DNA of 64,000 bases from Geotoga petraea (GTDB lineage: Bacteria; Thermotogota; Thermotogae; Petrotogales; Petrotogaceae): assembly GCF_900102615.1 (NCBI RefSeq), contig NZ_FMYV01000005.1, positions 160,416-224,415 on the forward strand, written 5' to 3'. The notes under the pieces were generated by a model, which saw only the letters and a program-made list of their open reading frames with translations, did no database searches and was not told the DNA's origin. Below are positions 53,656 to 62,298 of the stretch, piece by piece (position 1 is the first letter of the stretch; each line of letters begins with the position of its first letter). The translations under genes were made by a program, and so were the position numbers.

Positions 53656-54916
53656 TAAATTTCAAAAATGACTCAGATATAGAATTCTCTTTGGCTATTT
53701 TTGAATAAATCTCTCCTGAGTTTCTCAATGTCATTAAATGATTATTATAATCAGTCCTATACAATCCAAACCTCATTGACGTTCCTTCTACCCATTCAAA
53801 ATTATCCATTAAAGACCAATGCATATAACCTATTATTTTTATCCCTTTTTTCATAGATTCATGTATTTTTTCTAATGTTATTAATAAATACCTTGTTCTA
53901 TATCTATCTTCCTCATCTGCAATTCCATTTTCCGTTATCATTATTGGAATGTCATATTTTGAAAATCTATCTAATACTTTTTCTATTCCTTCTGGATAGA
54001 ATTCCCGTCCAATATCAGTCAAATGGTTTGATTTCGTTTTAATATCAAAATTCTTTTCATTATCATATTTTATATATCGCTTTGTATAATAATTTATTCC
54101 TATAAAATCCAAATCAGAATTATGGTTTAACAATTCCTCTTTCCCAAAAGGTGGCAATATTTTTTGTTTTAGTATTGAATCAACAAAAACATGATCAAAT
54201 AAATTTCTGACTTTGTTTGTTGCCAATCTATCTTTTAGCGATAATTTATTATATGGTTCATAAACAGAAGTATGTTTTGCTATTGAGATTTTTGTATAAG
54301 GATCAATTTTTTTTATCAAATTATAGGTCTTATCATACATTATCAACAAATTTTTACCTACTTCATATGTTTTCTCAATACTATTTTCACCTGGTGGCCA
54401 TTCTCCAAAAAGATATCCTTGAGTCAAATAAACCATTGGTTCATTTATAATAATATAGTACTGAACTAAGCCCTTGAATTCTTTAACAACCTTATTTACA
54501 TAATTAGTAAAATATTTGATATTTTCAACTTTAGAAAAACCACCTATTTCAGAAAACCAAGATGGCAATGAAAAATGAAAAAGTGTAACTATTGGTTCTA
54601 TGCTATTTTTCTTGAGCTCCAAAATCATATCCTTATATCTTCTGATCTGTTTGTTACTATATTTCCCTTTTTCAGTTTCTATTTTAGCCCATTCAACAGA
54701 AAAACGATATGAATTAAGATTAAGATTTTTAATATTATCGATATCTCTAAGATATCTATTTTCAGATAAACAGGCTTTTTCTGAACTTGAACCATCTTTT
54801 ATTTTACCTTTTTTCTCCCATTCATACCAATCTGATTTGTAATTAAACCCTTCTATCTGATGTGCTGCGGTAGCTACCCCCCACAAAAAATCCTTTGGAA
54901 ATGATAAACCCTCCAT
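53648..54916 (-). CDS. Family 1 glycoside hydrolase (beta-glucosidase-like)
   Basis: 422-residue (beta/alpha)8 enzyme. N-terminal LSFPKDFLWGVATAAHQIEG is a GH1 signature. The acid/base Glu lies in IINEPMVY near residue 158 and the nucleophile in MITENGIADEEDRYR near 326. The C-terminal substrate loop has the W-x-x-M-D-N-F-E-W sequence (HWSLMDNFEWVEG). There is no signal peptide, so it acts inside the cell on imported beta-glucosides or phospho-free disaccharides. No phosphotransferase genes are nearby. Single gene behind GGGGTGA. Confidence 0.93.
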   Translation of the reverse strand: MEGLSFPKDFLWGVATAAHQIEGFNYKSDWYEWEKKGKIKDGSSSEKACLSENRYLRDIDNIKNLNLNSYRFSVEWAKIETEKGKYSNKQIRRYKDMILELKKNSIEPIVTLFHFSLPSWFSEIGGFSKVENIKYFTNYVNKVVKEFKGLVQYYIIINEPMVYLTQGYLFGEWPPGENSIEKTYEVGKNLLIMYDKTYNLIKKIDPYTKISIAKHTSVYEPYNKLSLKDRLATNKVRNLFDHVFVDSILKQKILPPFGKEELLNHNSDLDFIGINYYTKRYIKYDNEKNFDIKTKSNHLTDIGREFYPEGIEKVLDRFSKYDIPIMITENGIADEEDRYRTRYLLITLEKIHESMKKGIKIIGYMHWSLMDNFEWVEGTSMRFGLYRTDYNNHLMTLRNSGEIYSKIAKENSISESFLKFIK

Positions 54917-55309
54917 AAAATCACCCCGTTAAGAAGTCAATCTATATAATTCTTTTCAAGTAATTTAACAATCAATAAACTTAACATAACAGAAACATAT
55001 TTTATATGATTTATAAACCAGAACATACAGATTTAATTCCTAAAATTCAGCCTAATTAGTAAACAATTAGAAGCAAGATGTTTAATCAAAAATTTTATAA
55101 CAATAAAAATTACTTAGTATTAAAATTTTATTTTGTGAAATGTACACTTTTCTTGAATAGAATTGCTCCTGACTAGTTTATAATTTAATAATTCCTCTAT
55201 AATTATATAATAACATAATGATGAAAATTTTTGTAAAATACTTCGTGTTTTGTCAATTTAAATAAAAAGATATAAATAAAAAAGGATAGAACATTATTCT
55301 ATCCTTCTT
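54917..55309. other. Intergenic region between the GH1 gene and tRNA-Leu
   Basis: About 390 nt, holding the tRNA terminator at its right end and presumably the GH1 promoter. Very A/T-rich; both strands have frequent stops and I see no ORF, RNA gene or repeat. Confidence 0.6.
55278..55306 (-). terminator. Terminator of tRNA-Leu(CAA)
   Basis: On the minus strand AAGGATAGAA, 5-nt loop, TTCTATCCTT, then TTTT. Confidence 0.85.
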
Positions 55310-55398
55310 TGGTGCCGAGGGCGGGACTCGAACCCGCACGAGGTATTAGCCCCAATGGATTTTGAGTCCATCGCGTCTGCCAATTCCGCCACCTCGGC
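55310..55398 (-). tRNA. tRNA-Leu (anticodon CAA)
   Basis: Acceptor stem GCCGAGG/CCTCGGC, D-loop with GGCAGACGC, anticodon loop CTCAAAA between ATGGA and TCCAT (CAA at 55364-55362), class II variable arm, T-arm GCGGGTTCGAGTCCCGC, CCA encoded. Acceptor and T-arms are identical to tRNA-Leu(GAG) at 27203. Reads UUG. Confidence 0.96.
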
Positions 55399-55412
55399 TT
55401 AATCCAAGAATG

Positions 55413-55441
55413 ATTATACTATAAAAATCTTATTCTGTCAA
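55413..55441 (-). promoter_or_regulatory. Consensus promoter of tRNA-Leu(CAA)
   Basis: On the minus strand TTGACA, 17 nt, TATAAT, overlapping the region just after the stop of the OB-fold protein gene. Confidence 0.85.
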
Positions 55442-55444
55442 TAA

Positions 55445-57016
55445 TTAATTTGTTTTTAAATAATATAATATATTTGTAAGTAATTGTTCGTTATCTCCCC
55501 AACTTAAACCATCATGCAATATATCTCCTGGATTTCCGGTACCATCATCAAAAGTTGATGAATCAGAAAATATAATCATTTCAAGTTCTTCATTTATGAC
55601 TAATAATGGGTTATCTTTATCGTCTTTTATTAATGATTTAAAACTATTATTATGTGATATTGATGTTCCATTCCAAACTCCAATCTCATTAACTTTTTTT
55701 GTTAATATGTGTTCTTCAATATTTTTAATTGGGGCTTGTTCTATGTTATCTCCTACTAACCTTAAGGGATATTCTGTCAATAATTCGTTTATTATTCTAA
55801 CTGAATCCCAACCATCACCATTTCTGTCAGCTCCACCATGATCAGAAACTAAGAATATTTCTCCAGAATTTTCAATAAAATCCATTATTGACCTTATTTC
55901 TTCTTTCAAGTACCTAACGTTTGGTTCTATAATTATAAAAGTATCAAAGAGGGATAAAATATCTTTGTTTATGCTTTCTTTTAACGAAAATATGTTTAAT
56001 CCTAAATTATTCGCTATTGTTTTTAATTCAGAATATCCTCCATCTAAAACCCAATCAGCGTTCCCGGCTGTTTGCCCGTGTGATTCATCAAAAATTAAGT
56101 TGTTTTCTTTTCTATTTTGATCTTTTAACTCTAAAACGAGCATTTTCAAGGTGTTACCTTCTTTATCTCTAATAAATCTCAAAAATAATCTGTTATTATC
56201 GATTTTTTCTATTGTATTAACAGTCAAGATTCTGTCTTCAAAAGAAAATTCCATGCTGTTTATCTCATTTTTTAAGACTTTAACGTTCGTGCCGGCAATT
56301 ATTTGCCTATCGATAGATTCATTAAAGAGAATTTTTACCTGTTTTTCACCTGTAATGGAATAAAATTGAACTTCTGGGGGGAATATATCATCCACAACTA
56401 AATCGTTAATATCCCTTGGTTGGATCTCCTTTTTAGATAGATATTGAGCTAAAATACCTGTAATTTCTATATCCAGACCTTCCTTTAGATAATCTGGAAT
56501 TATATCTGTATTTTCCCTGATCCATAGAATACCTTCTCCGGTTTCATCTCCTATGATTATTTCTTGTCCCATATTTTTTATAATTTTAGCATCGAGATGG
56601 ACTAAAGAGCCTTCAAGTTCTTCATCCTTGATATCCTCAACATTAATTTCTCTTGGTTCTATTTTTTTTGCATTCTTTTGAAGTATCTTAATTTCATGCT
56701 TTTTATTATCAGTTTCAAGTACTACTTCCAAATTTGATTTATGATTCCATGTGTAGCCGGTTACTTCTATCAAATCATTTCTTTCTATATTCAGCTCAGA
56801 TATATCTTTTCCTTGAGTGTAGATGTTTACTCCATATCCATCTTTTTCTATAAAGAATGAGTTGTTTGCAAAAAGTCCTGGCTCTAAGGTAACATATCCT
56901 TCTACAGTAACAGTGCTCAAAATATCTTTGCTTCTTGCTTCTTTAATTGAAATTTTTTCAGCGAACGAAAATGTAAATAAAGTTAAAGCTATAAAAAATA
57001 AAAGATATTTTTTCAC
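55445..57016 (-). CDS. Exported protein with OB-fold domains and a C-terminal GATase/IFT52-like domain
   Basis: A signal peptide ends near FSFAEK. Two OB-fold-like segments follow (GYVTLEPGLFANNSFFIEKD...NDLIEVTGYTW; EGSLVHLDAKIIKNMGQEIIIGDETGEGILWI), as in the BOF/YhcR type. Then comes a Big-like linker (PEVQFYSITGEKQVKILFNE). The C-terminal 200 residues (NLIFDESHGQTAGNADWVLDG, IFLVSDHGGADRNGDGWD) resemble the class I amidotransferase-like IFT52/DUF4350 fold. I see no catalytic residues I trust. The GTG at 57016 is preferred over the ATG at 57025, which overlaps the ribosome site GGAGATG. Function unknown. Confidence 0.7.
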   Translation of the reverse strand: MKKYLLFFIALTLFTFSFAEKISIKEARSKDILSTVTVEGYVTLEPGLFANNSFFIEKDGYGVNIYTQGKDISELNIERNDLIEVTGYTWNHKSNLEVVLETDNKKHEIKILQKNAKKIEPREINVEDIKDEELEGSLVHLDAKIIKNMGQEIIIGDETGEGILWIRENTDIIPDYLKEGLDIEITGILAQYLSKKEIQPRDINDLVVDDIFPPEVQFYSITGEKQVKILFNESIDRQIIAGTNVKVLKNEINSMEFSFEDRILTVNTIEKIDNNRLFLRFIRDKEGNTLKMLVLELKDQNRKENNLIFDESHGQTAGNADWVLDGGYSELKTIANNLGLNIFSLKESINKDILSLFDTFIIIEPNVRYLKEEIRSIMDFIENSGEIFLVSDHGGADRNGDGWDSVRIINELLTEYPLRLVGDNIEQAPIKNIEEHILTKKVNEIGVWNGTSISHNNSFKSLIKDDKDNPLLVINEELEMIIFSDSSTFDDGTGNPGDILHDGLSWGDNEQLLTNILYYLKTN

Positions 57017-57178
57017 CGAAATCATCTCCAGTAATTTATTTTTGTGATAATTAATCTAAATAACCAAATGAAGAAATGGAAGAAAGCTTCTATGTAGTAT
57101 TATTGATTTTAATTTCGATTATTCTAGAATCAGATAAAAATCACAATTTGAATTTTTTGGCTGAAATAAAAAACATAA

Positions 57179-59008
57179 TCAGCGGCCAAAAAAATCATCC
57201 AATTTTTTATAAGGCATATTCATCATTATGGGTCTGCCATGAGGACATGTCTTTAATTTCATTTCAAAAACATCACTCACTAACTTTTCAAGTCCTACAA
57301 CATCGTCTCCAGTTTTTACAGCACTTCTACATGCCATAGTGGCCAGTGCATCTTCGTGAATTTTCTCCAAAGACTCTATTCCCTTAAGTTTTAAAGTATC
57401 CAATATTTCTCTTATCATTGCTTTTGGATTTTTTACCTTAATCCCCAAAGGTAGCGTTTCTATTTTCATTATTTCATTCTCAAAAGAAAAATTCAAACCT
57501 ATTTGGTTAATAATTTCCCTATGCTCATTTATTTCTTCTTTTTCTTCAAAAGACACTCTTATTTCAATTGGGATTAATAGCTTGTTCTTTTTGATTCTTT
57601 TTTCAGTAAAAAACTGTTTTTTCAACTTTTCAAAAATAACCCTTTCATGGGCTGCATGAAAATCCATTATTATTATTTGATCTTCGTCTTCTATAATAAG
57701 ATACCTTGTATTTGCAACTCCTATAATTCTTTTGTTATTTGTTCTACTATCACTATTTTCAATTTGAAAATTAGTGGAGATTGTATCATTAACTTTTTTC
57801 TTCTCAAAAAATTCATTTGAGTATCCATAATCTTTTATTGGTTCTTTTATATGAATTTTTTCTTGATGGCCCTCATTGTTATATAAACTCGTATTATAGC
57901 CATTTTCAAAATTTGACTTGGATTTGTAATCAGAGTTATCAAAAACTAAGTCTCTTTTTCTTTCACCACTCTGATTTTCAATATTTTGATTTTTCTCTAT
58001 CTTTTCAAAGTTGAGATTAAATTTAGTTTTTTCCACCAGATTTTCTCTCAATATGTTCTTCATATCCTTCATTATTATATTTTGATCGGAAAATTTCACT
58101 TCTAATTTTTGAGGATGCACGTTTACATCAACATTATCAGGCAAAACATTTATAAAAAGGACCCCGTAAGGATGTCTCCCCTTATCAAGCATTTCTCCAT
58201 AACTTCGTTCAAAAACAGAAAAAAGGTCTCCTTCTTTCACGTATCTTTTGTTTACAAAAAATATTTGAGCAGATCTATTTCCTCTTGTCGTTTTTGGATT
58301 TGAGATAAAACCCTTGATACTACCCCAACCAATATTTTGATTAATTTCGATTAAATCTTCAAGTTTTAACTCTGGAAATAAAGTTATTATTTTATCTGTA
58401 TGTTTATCATTCTTGTAAAATTTGTATATTTCTTTTCCATTCCTGATATATTCAAAATCTATATTTTCTGATAAAATAAATTTTTCTACTATGTCAGTTA
58501 CTTTTCTTGATTCTGATGATGATGATTTTAAAAATTTTCTTCTTGCGGGAATATTAAAAAAGAGGTCATTAACCTCTATTTTAGTTCCCTTATTTTTTGT
58601 GACTTCTTTAACTTCCACTTCTTTTCCACCAATATAAAATATCTCATAACCTGTTAAATCATTTTCTTTTTTTGAACTAATACTCATTCTGCTAATCTCA
58701 GATATAGAGGCTAATGCTTCGCCTCTGAAGCCAAATGAGTTTATACTGTATAAATCATCAAATTTATCAATTTTCGACGTTGTGTGAGGTTTTACAGCTA
58801 TTCTCATCTCTTCTAAAGACATACCATCACCATTATCTTCAACAACGATTTTACTTTTACCCCCATCGATAATTTCAACCCTTATTTTATCAGCACCAGC
58901 ATCTATTGAATTTTCGATTAACTCTTTAACAACATTATAAGTACCAGAAATAACCTCACCTGCTGCTATTTTTACTATAATATCATCTGGTAACTTTTTT
59001 ATTCTCAT
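57179..59008 (-). CDS. mutL: DNA mismatch repair protein MutL
   Basis: GHKL ATPase plus endonuclease of 609 residues. ATPase motifs: IAAGEVISGTYNVVKELIENSIDAG (given in outline), VEDNGDGM, and NSFGFRGEALASI. The C-terminal nuclease has DFHAAHERVIFEKL (the usual DQHA is DFHA) and the zinc-linked CPHGRPI. That marks the nicking type, used where mutH is absent. Overlaps rlmB by 4 nt. Its partner mutS lies at 20707-23157. Confidence 0.96.
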   Translation of the reverse strand: MRIKKLPDDIIVKIAAGEVISGTYNVVKELIENSIDAGADKIRVEIIDGGKSKIVVEDNGDGMSLEEMRIAVKPHTTSKIDKFDDLYSINSFGFRGEALASISEISRMSISSKKENDLTGYEIFYIGGKEVEVKEVTKNKGTKIEVNDLFFNIPARRKFLKSSSSESRKVTDIVEKFILSENIDFEYIRNGKEIYKFYKNDKHTDKIITLFPELKLEDLIEINQNIGWGSIKGFISNPKTTRGNRSAQIFFVNKRYVKEGDLFSVFERSYGEMLDKGRHPYGVLFINVLPDNVDVNVHPQKLEVKFSDQNIIMKDMKNILRENLVEKTKFNLNFEKIEKNQNIENQSGERKRDLVFDNSDYKSKSNFENGYNTSLYNNEGHQEKIHIKEPIKDYGYSNEFFEKKKVNDTISTNFQIENSDSRTNNKRIIGVANTRYLIIEDEDQIIIMDFHAAHERVIFEKLKKQFFTEKRIKKNKLLIPIEIRVSFEEKEEINEHREIINQIGLNFSFENEIMKIETLPLGIKVKNPKAMIREILDTLKLKGIESLEKIHEDALATMACRSAVKTGDDVVGLEKLVSDVFEMKLKTCPHGRPIMMNMPYKKLDDFFGR

Positions 59009-59724
59009 TTTAATCGCCTCTGTTTTAAAGCTTCAAACATTATAACTCCAGCACTTACAGAAACATTCAAAGATTCAACATTATTCAACATCGGAATAGA
59101 AACAATTCCATCTGAATGATCTTTTATGTTCTTTCTAACTCCACTACCCTCATTTCCCATTACAAGACAAAAACCACCCTGCATATTTATATCAAAATAA
59201 TTTTGGCCATTCATATCAGCAGAATAAACCCATATATTATTATCTTTTAATCTATCTATAGTCCTCGATAAATTAGTAACTTGGACAATAGGTAATTTAA
59301 ATATTTGCCCCGAAGAGACCTTAATAACCGTAGAAGTCACTCCACAAGAATTATCTTTGGGGATTATTATAGCATCAACCCCACTCGCAACCGCTGACCT
59401 AACAATAGCACCAAAATTATGGGGATCTTGTACTTGATCCAATATGACAAAAAATGGCTCTTCCTTTTCATAAAGAATAGATTCTTCAGAATAGTTGAAT
59501 TCTTTACCAATGTCTACCACAACACCCTGATTCTTAGAAGTATCAGATAAATTTTTTAATTTTTTTGAATCAACCAATTGGCAGTTGTATCCCTTAATTA
59601 AAGATTCTTCGTATAAATCTTTTAAACTTTTATCTACATTTTTGCTATCTGAAAAATATATTTTTTTTACTTTATAATTATTCTCTAAAATTTCTTTTAA
59701 GACATTTCTTCCTTGAACATACAT
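59005..59724 (-). CDS. rlmB: 23S rRNA 2'-O-methyltransferase, RlmB/TrmH (SpoU) family
   Basis: N-terminal L30e-like substrate domain (MYVQGRNVLKEILE) and SPOUT domain with the deep-knot motifs ILDQVQDPHNFGAIVRSA, GFCLVMGNEGSGVR and SIPMLNNVESLNVSVSAGVI. 239 residues, typical for RlmB (Gm2251 in E. coli). It follows mrnC with a 28-nt overlap, the same order as mrnC-rlmB in Firmicutes. Confidence 0.92.
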   Translation of the reverse strand: MYVQGRNVLKEILENNYKVKKIYFSDSKNVDKSLKDLYEESLIKGYNCQLVDSKKLKNLSDTSKNQGVVVDIGKEFNYSEESILYEKEEPFFVILDQVQDPHNFGAIVRSAVASGVDAIIIPKDNSCGVTSTVIKVSSGQIFKLPIVQVTNLSRTIDRLKDNNIWVYSADMNGQNYFDINMQGGFCLVMGNEGSGVRKNIKDHSDGIVSIPMLNNVESLNVSVSAGVIMFEALKQRRLK

Positions 59725-60116
59725 TTATCAATCACCTCAAAAATTTCGTTTAAACGATCAAATTCCTTAGCTAAATAAAGATAGCCTATTAATGATTCCA
59801 ATCCTGTAGATCTTCTATAACTCAAGTCATTTCCTCTTTTCCCTGCACCGCGTGAATTATAACCTCTTTTATAAATATTCTTTTCTTTTTCAGATAATTG
59901 CGGAAATATTTTAAGTGCAAAATCATCATGTGCTTTAGCGCTTAAAAAATCTTTTGATCTTTCATTAAGATGAAAAGGCTTTTTCCTTCCATCTTTCAAG
60001 ATCAAAAGTTTATATTTTAACGCCATAACAGCATCTCCAATATAAGCAAAATTATCTATAGGTATTTCTCTAAAATCAGCTAATTTATTTGTTTTAAAAA
60101 ACTCTTCTACATTCAT
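59697..60116 (-). CDS. mrnC: Mini-ribonuclease III (MrnC)
   Basis: A 139-residue RNase III catalytic domain without dsRNA-binding domain. It matures the ends of 23S rRNA in Bacillus. Signature YIGDAVMALKYKLLIL (in outline) and the C-terminal SYRRSTGLESLIGYLYL hold the acidic metal ligands. The adjacent rlmB also acts on 23S rRNA. Confidence 0.92.
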   Translation of the reverse strand: MNVEEFFKTNKLADFREIPIDNFAYIGDAVMALKYKLLILKDGRKKPFHLNERSKDFLSAKAHDDFALKIFPQLSEKEKNIYKRGYNSRGAGKRGNDLSYRRSTGLESLIGYLYLAKEFDRLNEIFEVIDKCMFKEEMS

Positions 60117-60129
60117 AAAAAATTCCCCA

Positions 60130-61278
60130 TTAAATCAAATTTTTATACACTTCTATTAATTTCTCTACATTAACTGTGAGAGAAAAATTGTTTTCTACGA
60201 AAGTCTTTCCCATTGATGATAGTTTATTATATTCACTTTCATTATTTAAAAGTCTTAAAATGTTATGAATAAAATCATCAGCTACTAATTCTGGAATCAT
60301 TATTCCACCAGTGTTCTTTCTTGAAAGAATATCATAGACCCCCATCTTACCAAGGGCTATTACTGGAGTCCCTGAAGCCAGCGATTCTAAAACAACTAAC
60401 CCTTGAGTTTCTGTATATGAAGCAAAAATAAAAAGATCAGCTTGCTTATAAGCATCTATTACCTTTCCACGTGCTTGACCACCAGTGAATATAACCTTTT
60501 GTTGCAATCCTTCATTAACAACAGCTTCTTCGAGATTTTCTCTTTCGTTTCCATCACCAACAATAACAAATTTTACATTTTCTTCTTCTTCAACTACTTT
60601 TTTGAAAACGTCTTTTATTAAAAAATCAATATTTTTTTCCTTTGCTATACGACCAACAAAAAGCAATATTTTATCTTCTTCATGTATATTATATTCTTTT
60701 CGTAAATCCCATTTTATAGGTTTATCAAAAGAATACATATCGATTCCCGTTGGTATAACTACTATGTGGTCTTGAGGTACTCCGTAATCTATTAAGACTT
60801 CCTTTATATTATTAGTTGGAACTATAACCTTATCAAGCTTCATACACCAGTTTTTAATTAGCTTTTTAGATTGTTCTAATGACGGTCTAATAATTAAAGG
60901 GGCATAATGCCTATAATATTCATACATTGTGTGATGAGTTCCAACATGTTTAAGATTTAGATTAGAAGAAATCAACCTAGCCATAATTCCCATTGAAAAA
61001 GGAGCATGAGAATGAATAACATCCAAATTCAAATTTCTTATTTTAAACAATTGTTTTGAGAAAGGTAAAGCAAATCTCTGCTCTTTTTCTTTGAAATAAG
61101 TGACTGCTGGAAATTCGAATACATTTCTTTCCTCTCTTTTGTGATTACTATCGTATTCTGGAACAAAAACAAATACATTATGCCCAAGTCTCTCCATTTC
61201 ATCTTTATATATTTTTACTGCCGTTGCAACACCATTTTTCTGAGGCACATAAGTATCTGAAAACATAGCTATATTCAT
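60130..61278 (-). CDS. GT4-family glycosyltransferase
   Basis: A 382-residue GT-B enzyme. It opens with MNIAMFSDTYVPQKNGVATAV and has HAPFSMGIM, then FVGRIAKEKNIDFLI and TETQGLVVLESLASGTPVIA (nucleotide-sugar site with E-x7-E). It resembles diacylglycerol glucosyl/mannosyltransferases that make glycolipids. It lies 6 nt after the flippase-like gene, so a glycolipid role is plausible. The exact sugar is unknown. Confidence 0.9.
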   Translation of the reverse strand: MNIAMFSDTYVPQKNGVATAVKIYKDEMERLGHNVFVFVPEYDSNHKREERNVFEFPAVTYFKEKEQRFALPFSKQLFKIRNLNLDVIHSHAPFSMGIMARLISSNLNLKHVGTHHTMYEYYRHYAPLIIRPSLEQSKKLIKNWCMKLDKVIVPTNNIKEVLIDYGVPQDHIVVIPTGIDMYSFDKPIKWDLRKEYNIHEEDKILLFVGRIAKEKNIDFLIKDVFKKVVEEEENVKFVIVGDGNERENLEEAVVNEGLQQKVIFTGGQARGKVIDAYKQADLFIFASYTETQGLVVLESLASGTPVIALGKMGVYDILSRKNTGGIMIPELVADDFIHNILRLLNNESEYNKLSSMGKTFVENNFSLTVNVEKLIEVYKNLI

Positions 61279-61284
61279 TTTAAT

Positions 61285-62295
61285 TCACCTTCTTTTAATA
61301 AAAGCATTGTTAATAAACAATAATAAACTTCCAAATATTATTTGCATATAATATGAAGAAAACCTCCACCCAAAAACAGCTGTAAGAGCTATTTTTGAAT
61401 TCCCTGTAAGTGAACTTAGAAAAATATGGTAAGCTCCCTCCATTGAACCACTCGCACCTGGGGTTGGTAAGTAAAAGACTACCATATTTAAAATAGCCAT
61501 ACCTCCAAAAATTTTCCAATAAGATATGTTTAAATCAGGAGTAAAAACATCAACAAAATAATATAAAGAATAGGCTTGAACTATAAGTAAACCCACTCCT
61601 AATAATATATCTAATATCATAATGTATAACTTTTCATTCCATAAAAATCTAATACTTTTTTTCAATTCAACTATCCAATTTTCTAATTTCAAACTCCAAT
61701 TTTTCTTTCTAAAAAATTTTATTTTTTCTAATAATCGAACTATTTTTATAATAATTCTGCTTCTTACAAAAAGAACAAGTATAAACAAAGTTACTATTAA
61801 TGATGTTATTAATCCTAACTGGATTAGCCTTACAGAAATCCTCCCCCCTCTAAGGGAACTTATAATTGAATTATAAAAAAATATAGCAACAAAAAAATTA
61901 GTAAACATAGTTTCTAAAAACCTTGAAACCATAATATTCATTCCATGCTCATAATCAACGCCAAGTGATTCATTTAAATGCCATATTTGATAAGGTTGCC
62001 CACCTGCAGCTAAAGGAGTTACTGCGGTGAAAAAAAAGCCCATAACATTATTATAGGTCAAATCTAAAAAATTTGTTTTTATATTAAAGTTTGATATGAT
62101 TATCTTCATTCTCAATGCATCAATCAAATATCCACTAGCAAAAATAGAAAAAGAAATAAAAATGTGTTTTATTTTTATATTTTTTATAATTTCTATTAAA
62201 CTATTATTAGTTACACTACTGATAATAGAAAATATTCCAATACTTATTAAAACTGCAATAATGACATATAATAAATTTTTATTTATCTTTTTTAT
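61285..62295 (-). CDS. YbhN/LPG-synthase transmembrane (flippase-like) protein, copy 2, probable ATA start
   Basis: Same UPF0104 family as the protein at 27305-28306 (TAVTPLAAGGQPYQIW and YLPTPGASGSMEGAYHIF match its two motifs). The first standard start codon (TTG 62127) would cut off 56 residues that include the first membrane helix. The frame is open upstream to the stop of the preceding gene, and encodes K-K-I-N-K-N-L-L-Y-V-I-I-A. With ATA at 62295, 8 nt after GGGGG (62308-62304), it has 336 residues. The paralogue has 333. No ATG, GTG, TTG or CTG is available. Confidence 0.85.
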   Translation of the reverse strand: MKKINKNLLYVIIAVLISIGIFSIISSVTNNSLIEIIKNIKIKHIFISFSIFASGYLIDALRMKIIISNFNIKTNFLDLTYNNVMGFFFTAVTPLAAGGQPYQIWHLNESLGVDYEHGMNIMVSRFLETMFTNFFVAIFFYNSIISSLRGGRISVRLIQLGLITSLIVTLFILVLFVRSRIIIKIVRLLEKIKFFRKKNWSLKLENWIVELKKSIRFLWNEKLYIMILDILLGVGLLIVQAYSLYYFVDVFTPDLNISYWKIFGGMAILNMVVFYLPTPGASGSMEGAYHIFLSSLTGNSKIALTAVFGWRFSSYYMQIIFGSLLLFINNAFIKRR

Positions 62296-62298
62296 TTT

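Noticed and set aside
57076..57339. 87-codon plus-strand ORF overlapping the end of mutL
   Set aside because: Most of it is antisense to the conserved MutL C-terminus; no ribosome site.
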